Assembly: GCA_964035015.1 (NCBI GenBank)
Contig: OZ036002.1
Coordinates: 2,348,501-2,412,500, forward strand
DNA length: 64,000 bases
Source: Corallium rubrum
Taxonomy: Eukaryota > Cnidaria > Anthozoa > Scleralcyonacea > Coralliidae
Direction: 5' to 3'
Below, piece after piece: positions 35,163 to 46,549 of this stretch. The notes beneath the pieces are model-generated. The model did not search any database, had not been told where the DNA came from, and saw only the letters and a list, made by a program, of their open reading frames with translations. The translations under genes were made by a program, and so were the position numbers. Within the stretch, counting starts at the first letter, position 1. Every line of letters starts with the position of its first letter.

Positions 35163-36876
35163 AGAAGTTTACTAGTAAGGAAGATTTATACTATAATAGT
35201 GAAGAAGGTTTACTATAGTGAGGAAGGTTTACTATAGTGAGGAAGGTTTACTAGGAAAGTTTACTAGTGAGGAATTAAGGTTAACTATAGTGAAGAAGGT
35301 TTATTAGTGAGGAAGGTTTACTAGTGAGGAAGGTTTACTAGTGAGAAATGTTTACTAGTGAGGAAGGTTTACTAGTAAGGAAGGTTTACTAGTGAGGAAG
35401 GTTTACTAGGAAAGTTTACTATAGTAATCATCGTTTACTAGTAAGGAAGGTTTACTAGTGAGGAAGGTTTACTAGTGAGGAAGGTTTACTAGTGAAGAAA
35501 GTTTACTATATAGTGAGGAAGGTTTACTATAGTGAAGGAAGGTTTACTATAGTGAGGAAGGTTTACTATAGTGAGGAAGGTTTACTATAGTGAGGAAGGT
35601 TTACTAGTGAGGAAGGTTTAATAGTGAGGAAGGTTTACTAGTGAGGAAGGTTTACTAGTGCTGAAGGTTTACTAGTGAGGAAGGTTTACTATAGTGAGGA
35701 AGGTTTACTAGTGAGGAAGGTTTACTAGTGAGGAAGGTTTACTATAGTGAGGAAGGTTTACTAGTCAGGAAGGTTTACTATAGTGAGGAAGGTTTACTAT
35801 AGTGAGGAAGGTTTACTAGTGAGGCAGGTTTACTATAGTGAGGAAGGTTTACTGGTGAGGAAGGTTTACTACTGAGGACGTTTTACTAGTGAGGAAGGTT
35901 TACTATTAAGGAAGGTTTACTATAGTGAAGAACAGGGGCGTCGGAAGTGGGGGGGGGGGCGGGGGGCGGGGGGCCTGCCCCCCTTTTTTTTGGGGGGGGG
36001 GGGCAGAATATGTTTGCCCCCCCCCCCCCTTTTTAACAAGGTCAGTAATAAACAAGGCCAGTAATAAAGTTATGATTAACAAAATCACTGACCCTAGCTA
36101 ACCCACGACTTTGAATAAAGATATAATAAAGAAATTTGAATGCAGATATTCAATGTCCGGAAAAGTGTTGTCTTTTGAGTATTTTGTGACGTTTTTGGAC
36201 CTTTAGAATTCTGTAAATCCTTGTCCTAAAATGCAGGAAATGGCATTTCAGAGACTCTAGATTTCAAAATTTCCCGGGGGAGCATGCCCCCGGACCCCCT
36301 TAAAAATCTAAGAATTTTGGGGCCCCCCACTTTTAGTGTCGCTCCGACGCCACTGGTGAAGAAGGTTTACAAGTGAGGAAGGTTTACTAGTGAGGAAGGT
36401 TTACTATAGTGAGGAAGGTTTACTATAGTGAGGAAGGTTTACTAGTATAAGGAAGGTTTACTAGTGAGGAATTAAGGTTTATTATAGTGAAGAAGGTTTA
36501 CTAGTGAGGAAGGTTTACTAGTGAGGAAGGTTTACTATAGTGAGGAAGGTTTACTATAGTGAGGAAGGTTTACTAGTAAGGAAGGTTTACTAGTGAGGAA
36601 GGTTTACTAGTGAGGAAGGTTTACTATAGTGAGGATGGTTTACTATAGTGAGGAATGTTGACTATAGTGAGGAAGGTTGACTATAGTGAGGAAGGTTTAC
36701 TATAGTGAGGAAGGTTTACTAGTGAGGAAGGTTTACTATAGTGATGAAGGTTTACTAGTGAGGAATGTTTACTATAGTGAGGAAGGTTTACTGGTGAGGA
36801 AGGTTTACTACTGAGGAAGTTTTACTAGTGAGGAAGGTTTACTAAATAAGAAAGGTTTACTATAGTGAGGAAGGTT
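35163..36876. repeat. 17/19-bp tandem repeat (GAGGAAGGTTTACTAGT)
   Basis: About 75 units of GAGGAAGGTTTACTAGT (17 bp) or GAGGAAGGTTTACTATAGT (19 bp), interspersed without simple order, with point variants (GAAGAA, GATGAA, GTTGACTA). Interrupted once by the MITE at 35933-36355. It lies upstream of the alpha-domain exon of gene A, probably in intron 1. Confidence 0.9.
35933..36355. mobile_element. hAT-type MITE in the tandem repeat
   Basis: 423 bp; termini CAGGGGCGTCGGAAGTGGGG and the complement of CCACTTTTAGTGTCGCTCCG...GCCACTG; 8-bp duplication GTGAAGAA at 35925-35932 and 36356-36363. Contains GGAGCATGCCCCCGGACCCC, shared with the outer stack element. Confidence 0.85.
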
Positions 36877-36976
36877 TTTCAGCCTTTGAAAATATTTTCT
36901 TTTTCGAGCAGGTCAGGGTCTGGTGACCAGGGCCCACTTTTTAAAAATCAAGGACCATTTTACTGAAATCTGCTAG

Positions 36977-37110
36977 GCTCTCTCCACTGATCTCAAATAA
37001 TATACTCATTATACTGGATAGAGCATCTATTGGTTCGCGCCTGGCAAAAATTGAAGTCGGAAGTGAGGCTGAAAATCTCGCGGCGGCCATATCCGGTGGG
37101 ACCCACTTCG
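36977..37110. repeat. Left arm of a distant inverted repeat (partner 43800-44147)
   Basis: CTCTCTCCACTGATCTCAAA, CTCATTATACTGGATAGAGC and CGGCGGCCATATCCGGTGGG correspond in inverted sense to 44147-43800. The partner arm is split by the MITE at 43863-44082. The pair could be the termini of a 7.2-kb element or two inverted copies of one repeat; no matching flanking duplication was found. Confidence 0.65.
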
Positions 37111-37202
37111 TAGTTATATCACTATTGCTGAATCATACTTTTCGCTTTAAATTATCGGATTTTTAACGAAAACCAGCTAAATTTTACATTCTTAACAAGA
37201 AA

Positions 37203-37334
37203 ATGTACCTGTCGCTATGGGAGAACTTAAAAGTGGCTGGGATCATGGAAAATCAGCCGAAATTTCACGATTTTACTGAACGAAAATCAGCACCGACCAC
37301 CAGGCTACAGTTTGAAGAATTATTAAGGACTAAA
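37203..37334 (+). CDS. Candidate first coding exon inside the 36977-44147 region
   Basis: ATG at 37203 opens 44 codons (MYLSLWENLKVAGIMENQPK, then FHDFTERKSAPTTRLQFEEL, LRTK) and ends exactly at GTAAGG. It follows the GC-richer end of the left arm. No domain is recognised and no downstream exon could be joined. It may be a transposon-encoded gene start. Confidence 0.3.
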
Positions 37335-38162
37335 GTAAGGAACAAATAACATCTTGTATTCACTTTAGCAGTTTGACAGTGACTTTATGACAAAGTAAAA
37401 ATATTACCGTTTCTATATCCGTCTTTTTCAACGTATCTTGGATCACGATCTGAGCGTTTTATACAAGATGTTTATTGGAAGTTTGTGCTGTAGTTATTTA
37501 TAAACAGGCAAATTTATAAGCATTTACATGTAACTCACTGTTTTACTATTATTGATGAAGTCGGATGAAGTCCTGTTACTATAATATTGACGAAGATAAC
37601 TCCTGTTCACCTAGCATTTACATGTATGGTGTGCATTTTCAATATTTATATCTGATTATCTGTGATGAACTCATGGCTGCCTATAGGCTTGCTGGAGAGA
37701 CTTGCCAAGGGTTTTCTATTGGTACTTGAAAGAGTAGAATCATCTGAGATTGAAGTAAAATTATAAAAATGGGGCATGGTTTGGCCAGTTCTGATTTACA
37801 CACAGAAATTATTTATTGGTTATAATCTACTATATTCTTTTATAGTTTATATACTTCAGTGTACATCATGACACTACTGTACTTTGTGTAGACTTATATT
37901 CGAAACAGATAATAAGTCATGAGCTTTTTTCTAAAATAAACAAAGAGAAGGATGATTCCAAACTATTATTTACTACAGAAGTGTTTTCATTTCAAGATAT
38001 TTTGGAAAAATTTTCAAACTTTACTACATTTATCATACCTCGATTATTATCTTGCATCATACAACTTTTTAGGCTTCATGCCCATGCATCTATATGTCTT
38101 TTCCTTATTAGATCCACACATATCACTAGCTGATCTTGGGAGAAGACAAGATCAGTCATTAA

Positions 38163-38257
38163 CCCTTTATCGCCCAGTAGCCACTCCATTGACGAGTAAA
38201 ATCATCTGGTGTTAGCCAGAGTATAAAATACTAAAGACATTGTTGGGCGATAAAGGG
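38163..38257. mobile_element. piggyBac-like MITE, 95 bp
   Basis: TTAA at 38159-38162 and 38258-38261; termini CCCTTTATCGCCCA and complement TGGGCGATAAAGGG. Internal GAGTAAAATCATCTGGTGTT is shared with the copy at 62735. Confidence 0.75.
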
Positions 38258-38284
38258 TTAATTTTTTTTTTGAGATGAGTGATC

Positions 38285-38790
38285 ATAGAGATGTTTATGA
38301 TTGATCTTTTGATTGATTGATGTTTAATGAAAACTACTTGCAGCCGTGGAGGCTGAATTACGTAGATCTTACAAGGGTATGAACTATAAGGGTAAAAACT
38401 TAAGTAGTTACAAATTGAATACATACATATTAAAAAAGTTATATTTACAAAATGCTGACTCGATTAATACAGCGTGACATGGATGGTATAAAGGTGTTCT
38501 TGAAGCGATTAGTGAACGCAATTGGAAGTTCATATGTGCGCTTGTGTCTAAGATTGTATTTAGCTTGATGTTTAGGAGGTAGTAACGTGCGAAGTTTATG
38601 GTTATTGTCTGATGTTATTTTACTAAACAGGTTTTTACATAGCTCTTCTCTTCGGTCGAAGAGGGGAGATAGTCCAGATTGCTGAAGGCTTACTGAGTAG
38701 GGCTGTCCTCGGAAGATTATTGCCAATGACCGGCGTTTGTGAACATGCTCAATATCATCAGACAAGTATTTGGGTAAAGAGTGGTTTATA
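38285..38790 (-). mobile_element. CR1/L2-like LINE, 3' fragment
   Basis: The minus strand encodes YLSDDIEHVHKRRSLAIIF-like sequence, HKLRTLLPPKHQAKYNLRHK and TNRFKNTFIPSMSRC, matching the C-terminal end of the reverse transcriptase at 48525-50340. A 3' UTR with AATTCAGCCTCCACGGCTGC and a tail of ATCA repeats follows. Strongly 5'-truncated and frame-degraded. Confidence 0.75.
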
Positions 38791-39096
38791 AGATTTTAGT
38801 TTAATTGAAGCTAGTGTAAGCCACTCTAGATAGTAAAAACAATTTTATTGAAATTAATTAAGTTTTCTCTAATACAGACTAAGTGAGTTGCAAAGGACTA
38901 AAATGTCCAAACATTTTAAAATACTATCTAGCAGCAGCAGTGGCTGGAGCACTGGCACGATCTTCCCTCCAATGCCCGCAAATTATTGCCAGTTTAAAAC
39001 ATGGTTTGAAATTATCCATACTTCTATACTGATAGTTTGCTACATCAAAATTTCGATCAAAGAAAACTTAACAAGCATTCGTTTAGTTCTACACTG

Positions 39097-39210
39097 ATGG
39101 GTAAAACTCGAGGCTTGCAGTATTGTGCTTTTGGCTGTAAGAAGCGTAAAAAAGAAGGCAGCAGAAGTGATAGTGAAGGAAGCACTGATAATAAATCATC
39201 TCGTAAATGA
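39097..39210 (+). pseudogene. Possible THAP-type zinc finger fragment
   Basis: MGKTRGLQYCAFGCKKRKKE resembles the start of THAP domains (Cys-x3-Cys near the N-terminus, basic residues after). The frame stops after SSRK; a shifted frame reads further. THAP domains occur in P-element-type transposases and host proteins. Resemblance is short, so this is tentative. Confidence 0.3.
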
Positions 39211-40163
39211 CAACAACCAAGAACATTCCATTTGTAAGTGCAGTTTTTATTTTGTTGATTTTGTTATATCAGTTTACAATGGTTTTGAGACTCCTGGAAA
39301 AAATAAATCGTCATTTTTATTAACCCATTTGCACAATTGCACCTACAAATACAGTGTGGTATAACCTTATCAGTCATATGTAAACTGTCCTTCCTAGAGA
39401 TCTAGTAAGGGTAACCCCTCATTGGTCGATGTTACTACAAAAGAAAGCTGAACTAAACTAATTTTATTTATACTGGATGATAACTCTATCAGTCATATCT
39501 AAACTGTTCTTCCTAGAGGTCCAGCAAGAGTCATTCCTCATTGGTCAGTGTTACTACAGGAGGAAACTGGAGTACCCAGAAGAAATCTCTGGTGTTTGGT
39601 AGAGTCAAACTAGAAGCACTCCTCTAATGTACATGCATCCAAGTTGAAATTGTAATCTGATAAGTGCATCAAGTAGGAGTTAAACCCAGATTACAGAGTA
39701 ACATCCTTAGATCTACAGTAATCCTGGATGCATGTAACTGGAAAGACTTTTCTTGCTTTCAGCAAACTAGATAAAATTTTAATCTGCTAAACGTACAGTA
39801 AAACTGCATTGATCAAGTAGGAATTAAACTTGGGTGTAACTTCTTAATGGCCAGTAAGATGCTCTAACCATAATAAACTACCACTAACTCAAAATGTTAT
39901 ACAGTATGTAACATATTTTGTCTGAAACATACTGTAGACAAAATTAATGTGTTGCTTAAACAAAAGTGGAATTGATAGTCGAATTGAAAATACTATCAAG
40001 GGACTAGCCTGTGCACAGCCTGAAATACCCCTGTATTACAGTCTGTGAAAACTCACGCGATAGCTTGTCGAACCCCCGCGAAGCTACCCAGATCTGAGTA
40101 GTAGATTCTGATTGGCCAAAGCAACATCAGCTTCACTTCCTCTCAAGAAATGATAAATTCAAC

Positions 40164-40486
40164 ATGGCTGAAAGTCCAAACTGTGAAACTGCATTCGAGA
40201 AAGCGACCAGAGAAGTGTGTACATAACGTTTTTGCAATTACAGCATTCGACAAACAAAAGAGGCTTTACAGAGCTTCTTTTCAAAGCGTGATACACGTCA
40301 TACTCCCAAAACTGTTATGAGAAATCACTGATATTTCAGTCTATACCGATCATGGCAGATATTATCTACAAGAGAGCAAGAGGCAGCAGCATAATGCTTG
40401 TTATATCTCCCCTAAAATCTCTTATGGAAGATCAAGTACGTGGATTAAAGAAGCTTAACATTTCAGCAGTGTGTGTAAAAGAATGA
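40164..40486 (+). pseudogene. RecQ-type helicase gene piece, left arm
   Basis: In the plus frames I read a possible start exon MAESPNCETAFEKATREV, then IRQTKEALQSFFSKRDT (motif 0/Q-like region), KSLIFQSIPIMADIIYKRAR (after motif I) and MLVISPLKSLMEDQVRGLKK (motif Ia), then a stop. Order and spacing fit SF2 RecQ helicases. The motif I glycine codon is mutated here (GAG AAA TCA), a frameshift separates the Q-like part from motif I, and the motif II exon is deleted from this arm. Non-functional; introns were kept, so it derives from genomic DNA rather than mRNA. Confidence 0.75.
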
Positions 40487-40674
40487 TCAATGGTGAGTTT
40501 ACCCATGTTTATGGCTTGGCTCGCTCGAGTGCTTGCTGACAATACATCAACACCAACATGGAGAGGTATTCTCTCAAGTAAGACATTTAAAGACTTCCTA
40601 ATTTTGTAAATATTATTGGGTCACCTATTTAAGTGTAAATAACTTTCACATTTACAGTATATAACATATTCTAA

Positions 40675-40950
40675 GGATGAAGGAAAATTCGAGCGTAGAA
40701 TATATACATTTTAAGACCAAACCGGGACCAGTTGCGAAAAATGCAACTACACAGGTCTTCCGGCAGGAATTGAACCCACGACCTTGCGATTCTAGTGCAA
40801 TGCTCTGACCACTGAGCCACGGAGGGCGTTGCCGAGAGCTTGATCGCGAGTTCTGTATATATATAATAAGGTGGTAATGCCAGGATTAGAGTGAGGTATA
40901 TTATAGGTAATATTGGGCATTTCGCTCGATTACATAGCATGTTCTAGAAC
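40675..40950 (-). mobile_element. tRNA-derived SINE
   Basis: On the minus strand the head reads TGGCTCAGTGGTCAGAGCAT (A box) and GGTCGTGGGTTCAATTCCTG (B box), an RNA polymerase III type 2 promoter, followed by a unique body. Translation gives SVAQWSEHCTRIARSWVQ, a spurious peptide familiar from marine-animal SINE copies. It is inserted in the left arm of the foldback element and absent from the right arm. Confidence 0.8.
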
Positions 40951-41929
40951 ATGAATTTTTCAGAGAATTATTCAACATATTAAATAAATATACATATATC
41001 CCTATAAAAGTATATTCACTACAAAACGATTGCCTCTTGCGTTTCATATTTAGTTTGTTTTAGTCTCAGTGGGTCCATCTCACGAAATATCATCTAACCT
41101 CTGTTAGAAACTAGACGTTAATAGGATAATAGTATCCCTATTTGAACCCCCCTCTTTTAATATTAATATAGGGATAAAAATAATTGTCTGTAACCTCAGT
41201 GAAATGAGGTCTCTCATTCCTGAGAGTGTCCACTTAATTGTTGTAACAGCGACAGCTACAAAACAGTCTCACCTTGCAATATATGACAGCTTAAGGTTAT
41301 GTAAACAAACTGCAATAGTATCTGAGAGCCCGCAATAGATCCAATATTTTCTACTGTGTTCAGTACATTAATAAAGACATTCCATTCCATTTATTATTTA
41401 CTGATATCATAAAGGAAATCGAAAACCAATCACGTGACAGCTAAGAGGACAATCATATTATTACACAAGGAAACAATGTGGGCCTTTATATGGGGTATTC
41501 GAAGTCACTCTTAGAAGCAAATTTTAAAAGGGTCATCTCACAAGCCCACAAGGTGTCTTGTTGAAGTGTGTCATGCTGGAACCCCAAATTCTGTTAAAAA
41601 GCACATTTCGAGGAATCTGTCAAAAAGTGATGGACACATCAGAATTCTAATCTCTACTATTACCTTTGGAATGGGTAAATTGCCAGGATGTATGATGTAT
41701 CATACACTTTGGTCCATCAAAGAGCATAGAGTGTTATGTGTATAAAGAACAAAGAATGACTTCAAATACCCTGTATAAAAGCCCACATTGTTTCCTTGTC
41801 TGACAATGTATGATTGTCCTTCTTAGCTGTCATGTGATTGGTTTCAATTTCCTTTATGATAATAAATGGAATGGAATGCCTTTATTAACGTCCTGAACAC
41901 AGTAGAAAATATTGGATCTGTACACCTTA

Positions 41930-42098
41930 CTCAAAAATGGCCACCAAATTAGAATTCTTTTATGTGCATATAAATTAGCCCTTATGACCTCGCTTCAAAG
42001 TAAGAATTCTTTTGAATTTCCCACATGAAAACGAGTTCATAAAGGCTAATTTATATGTATATAAAAGAATTTTAATTCCGCAGCCATTTTTGAATAAG
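41930..42098. mobile_element. MITE in the right arm of the foldback element
   Basis: Inverted termini ACCTTACTCAAAAATGGC and GCCATTTTTGAATAAGGT, with inner AGAATTCTTTTAT / ATAAAAGAATTTTAATTC. The left arm lacks it, so it came after the palindrome formed. Confidence 0.75.
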
Positions 42099-42587
42099 GT
42101 CTATTGGGGGCTCTCAGATACTATTGCAGTTTGTTTACATAACCTTAAGCTGTCATATATTGCAAGGTGAGACTGTTTTGTAGCTGTCGCTGTTACAACA
42201 ATTAAGTGGACACTCTCAGGAATGAGAGACCTCATTTCACTGAGGTTACAGACAATTATTTTTATCCCTATATTAATATTAAAAGAGGGGGGTTCAAATA
42301 GGGATACTATTATCCTATTAATGCCTAGTTGCTAACAGAGGCTAGATGATATTTCTTGAGATGGACCCACTGAGACTAAAACAAACTAAATATGAAACGC
42401 AAGAGGCAATCGTTTTGTAGTGAATATACTTTTATAGGGATATATGTATATTAATATGTTGAATAATTCTCTCAAACTTAAATATTTCGCACAGTAAGTT
42501 ATCAGAGCATTTATGTTATATGCTGTAAATGTGAAAGTAAATTATTTATACTTAAATAGATGACCCAATAATATTTACAAAATTACT

Positions 42588-43010
42588 TACCACTTGCTAA
42601 TACAATGTGTCTCATCGACCGCAACACACTCCAGGAAGTCTTTAAATGTCTTACTTGAGAGAATACCTCTCCATGTTGATGTTGATGTATTGTCAGCAAG
42701 CACTCGAGCGAGCCAAGCCATAAACATGGGTAAACTCGCCATTGATCATTCTTTTACACACACTGCTGAAATGTTAAGCTTCTTTTAATCCACGTACTTG
42801 ATCTTCCATAAGAGATTTTAGGGGAGATATAACAAGCATTATGCTGCTGCCTCTTGCTCTCTTGCAGATAATATCTGCCATGATCGGTATAGACTGAAAT
42901 ATCAGTGATTTCCCATAACAGTTTTGGGAGTATGACGTGTATCACGCTTTGAAAAGAAGCTCTGTAAAGCCTCTTTTGTTTGTCGAATAATGCTGTAATT
43001 GCAAAAACGT
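42588..43010 (-). pseudogene. RecQ-type helicase gene piece, right arm
   Basis: On the minus strand: CYGKSLIFQSIPIMADIIYK (motif I GKS retained), MLVISPLKSLMEDQVRG (motif Ia) and, after an intron-like gap, FKDFLECVAVDETHCISKW followed by GTAAGT. AVDETHCISKW corresponds to RecQ motif II (DExH-CIS-W), ending at an exon boundary. The start exon seen on the left arm is missing here. Comparing both arms shows the two copies decayed independently. Confidence 0.8.
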
Positions 43011-43862
43011 TATGTACACACTTCTCTACTCAGATCTGGGTAGCTTCGCGGGGGTTCGACAAGCTATCGCGCGAGTTTTCACAGACTGTAATACAGGGGT
43101 ATTTCAGGCTGTGCACAGGCTATCAAGGGACAGGAGCTTGGGCAAAATACATACTGTACTGTAACCATAATAAAACCATCTGAACTGGTTGAACATTAGC
43201 CCAAATTCGACAAAACTAAGTATCGTTTGTTACCTTAATATCACATTAGAAAGCAAATATACTTACTACAAGACAAGTCAAGCACATTCTATCATGGCCA
43301 TGAATTCATTTATTATTAGTCAATAAACAAACCTGGTAGTGAAAGTGTCCAACTTAAAATATTAACAGGAAGACAATGAGCACAAGTCAGACTCAACCAT
43401 GTTTCACTGAATTATAACCACAAAGAACTGAACAAACCGTTCTATTCAAGTTCGAATTCATGTGAACAGTATCAACAGCGGGTAAGTTTATTAGTTTAAA
43501 AAGACACAGTTATGACTTCTTGGCGTTTAATCGGCATGAAATAAATCAAAACTTAAACAAACGCATCATGGTAAATCATCAAATAATACAGTCACTTCCA
43601 GACATTTGTTTACCGAATTTGCGGCAAGTGTATTTTGTAAAAAAAAGCACTTTCTAAACAAAAAAATAGTTCAAAACACTAAACTATTACTTAAAATAAG
43701 ATTACAAACCTCAATTCGGTGGTAACTCTTCGTAACATCCCAGAATTTGGCGAAAACGCCGTTCAACTGCTTCGACTCCTATTTACGCCATATTGTATGG
43801 GACCCAAGTGGGTCCCACCGGAAATGGCCGCCGCTAATCTATTTCCGACTTCACAGCCAGGA

Positions 43863-44082
43863 CCAATCTCGTTCCCAGAGCCCACGTTCCCCTTACCCAG
43901 CGGGCGGGAAACGAGAGGCTCTGGGATAATCCGTTCACGCCATCACAGGATTCTTGTTATCCGGAAGAAGAGTTATATAGAGTTCACTGTGTTCATCAGC
44001 CAATGAAATATCGATGTGAAACGGATTATCCCAGAGTCTCTCGTTTCCCGGGTGGGGAACGTGGGCTCTGGGAACGAGATTG
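43863..44082. mobile_element. hAT-type MITE, 220 bp
   Basis: Inverted termini CCAATCTCGTTCCCAGAGCC / GGCTCTGGGAACGAGATTG, with 8-bp duplication AGCCAGGA (43855-43862, 44083-44090). It splits the right arm partner of 36977-37110. The GCTCTGGGAACGAGATTG motif is a common MITE end in anthozoan-like genomes, from memory and not checked. Confidence 0.85.
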
Positions 44083-44739
44083 AGCCAGGATGGGATGCTC
44101 TATCCAGTATAATGAGTATATTATTTGAGATCAGTGGCTCTCTCTCGCAGCGCCCAATCTCGTACCCAGAGCCTGCGATCCTTTTGGTCATTACCAAGGA
44201 ACGGAGACTCTGGGAAACTCCGATGAAAAAGTCCCCAAATCGGGGTCTTTGGTCCCAGTCCTCTGGTTCTAAGTTCCTCATAATTTGTAACTGTTATGTT
44301 GACGATCGTTCGCTAGTCCAAAGACCAGGGAAATATTTGTTTACCGATGAATAAAATCAACATGTTTTACAAGGCTCTCGACAAAGCATTTCGTGTACGA
44401 ATGGCCATTCTTTGCTTTTCTCCTAATCGTTGACCGGGCCGTAGGTTTTATTTGTCCGCGTTGGCCGTGATCGGCTCGGCTCAGCTGCTCAGGTAAGGAA
44501 TTGTACTTTCTGTTATGAATTTTGGCTAAATTCTTTCGACCTTGCATTCTCTAATGTTATTTTTAAAGTTCTGAGACGAAACTGCGAAGAAATACGAGAC
44601 GAATCAGACGACAGGTACTGCTTCTTGCTTTTCTGTAGACCTCTAACGTATTGTAGATCCCTAACGTATTACCCCTTTTTCTATATTATAAGTTTCCTTA
44701 CATAGTCATTGTATACTAAGTTTTATTGTAAATACTTAA

Positions 44740-44845
44740 TTTGAACATTTTATCTTATTGTCACTATTTATCATTGTAAATTACGCAATTCAGCCCTTGG
44801 CTGCCAGGTAATTTTTAATAAAGTATCTATCTATCTATCTATCTA
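44740..44845 (+). mobile_element. CR1/L2-like LINE 3' end
   Basis: ACGCAATTCAGCCCTTGGCT, GCCAGG, then AATAAAGTATCT and (ATCT)n match the 3' UTR and tail of the LINE at 48318-50340. Only the 3' end is evident. Confidence 0.6.
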
Positions 44846-45047
44846 TCTTGTTTGGCGACAAAGCGACAATAATAATAGTTTTAACTTGTAAATTATCGGG
44901 ATTTTCACTGTTTTGAATTATTTCAGGTGTTCAATTGTATCTTAGGTTTGTCGTTTATAATTATATGTTACAGAACGTTGATAAATCAATTAAACAAGTT
45001 AGCAACGTGCACAGAATTTTAATTTTCACTGTTATTTATTGCTGGTT

Positions 45048-46549
45048 CACAGAATAAGGATCAACCAGAAGTCCAACTCGCGGAAAAAAGTGTCCCATTA
45101 ATTTTATGCGCATGCGCCAGTCGGCCATTTTGAAAGTAAGTGCAGCCGGAAAATTATCCCTCTCGTCCTTACGACCCTCGGGTTCCTGTATTCAATTACT
45201 CTTGGCCTTCTTGTGACCTTTTATTTAACTTTATATTGTTATCTGTACATATATAAATAATATTAATTAAGTAATAAGTAATTTACTTTAGAAAACGTTT
45301 CGTTGGAGATGAAGTTCTTTGACCACGAAGTTATTAAAACTTCAGTACGCGGATACTACGGGTAAAAGTCCGTGGCAAAAAAGTCCTGTACTCACGAAGC
45401 TGATTTTTACATTTCTCGATGATGCCGACACACTTGTTTATAGAGAAAGATGGCTAAAAATTTCGGAACTACGCATTGTTGAAATACATCGAGTACGTAT
45501 GTTGTTAGAAATTTTATAAGCTTTCATTCGGTATATAGTTCAAATCATAGTGTTACCTATAACTTTTTAAAATGTTCAAAATGTTCTCACCATTGACCAT
45601 AAAAGTTTTAATATTTTTTCATATGTTCAAAAGGTATGATCACTAATTTGCACCAAAAACATTTTCAACTTCAACTAGAAATCTGCAAACTTTTCCACTC
45701 CTTTCATATTTGAATTAGCTTCTGTTCAAGAAATATCTTAGGTTCATGCCAGAAGTCTTTCTGAGGTTATAGCAAACAAAACAACAAAAGGCAAAACAAA
45801 CTTAAGATCAGACGGTCCACGTCAAAATAATGGTTTTTTTCATATTTTAAAATACTTCCCAGCAAGAAAATTAAAAGTTCTGTTTAATATCTTGTTCAGG
45901 GCTGTGCGTATAGTATTTAAAAACAAAATCCAAAATTCTATAACACTTGTGAGGAGTCCATTTCCCATTATATAATTCTTATTTTACGAGCAATGGTGAG
46001 AACATTTTGAACATTTTAAAAAGTTACAGGTAACACTAAAATTTGAACTATATACCGAATGAAAGCTTATAAAATTTCTAACAACATACGTACCCGATGT
46101 ATTTCAACAATGCGTAGTTCCGAAAATTTTAGCCATCTTTTTTTATAAACAACTGTGTCGGCAAAATCGAGAAATGTAAAACCCGCTTCGTGAGTACAGG
46201 ACTTTTTTGCCACGGACTTTTACCCGTAGTATCCGCGTACTGAAGTTTTAATAACCTCGTGGTCAAATAATTTCATCTCCAACGGAACGCCTTCTAAAGT
46301 AAATTACTTGTTTACTTAACTAAATATTATTTATATAGATATATAACAATATAAAGTTAATTAAAGGTCACACCAAGGCCAAGAGTAATTGAATACAGGA
46401 GCCCGAGGGTCGCAAGGACGAGAGGGCTAATTTCCCGGGTGCACTTACTTTCAAAATGGCGCCGGGATCGCGAGGCCGACATTTCCCGAGGACGCTTACA
46501 TCAAAGGTGCCGACAGAGAGTTGGACTTCTGGTTGATCCTTATTCTGTG
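45048..46549. mobile_element. 1.5-kb near-complete palindrome (foldback element)
   Basis: Arms of about 550 bases start CACAGAATAAGGATCAACCA and meet around 45600-45980; inner markers CAAAATGTTCTCACCATT and AATGGTGAGAACATTTTG confirm pairing to the centre. Flanks GCTGGTT / GCTGGGT may be an imperfect duplication. Open frames on both arms are copies of one sequence and show no domain. Confidence 0.8.

Larger units (their letters stand above)
40005..43122. mobile_element. 3.1-kb foldback element carrying RecQ-helicase gene pieces
   Basis: Termini TAGCCTGTGCACAGCC and complement, with 9-bp duplication TCAAGGGAC (39996-40004, 43123-43131). The two halves are near-complementary from the ends almost to the centre (about 41510 and 41750). 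Later changes: a SINE in the left arm (40675-40950), a MITE in the right arm (about 41930-42098), about 115 bases missing from the right arm (present at 40100-40214) and about 50 bases missing from the left arm at 40597. Long arms and a 9-bp duplication suggest a Mutator-like or foldback class. Confidence 0.85.

Noticed and set aside
35906-36088. Signal-peptide-like frame MILLIITLLLALFITDL as exon 1 of gene A
   Set aside because: It lies wholly inside the hAT-type MITE at 35933-36355, lacks a suitable donor and continues into a poly-G/poly-P run.
35163-36876. CRISPR-like regular array
   Set aside because: Units are contiguous 17/19-mers without unique spacers, in a eukaryotic intron.
40730-40850. 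Functional tRNA gene (minus strand)
   Set aside because: A and B boxes are present but no acceptor-stem pairing is evident, and the sequence continues into a SINE body.
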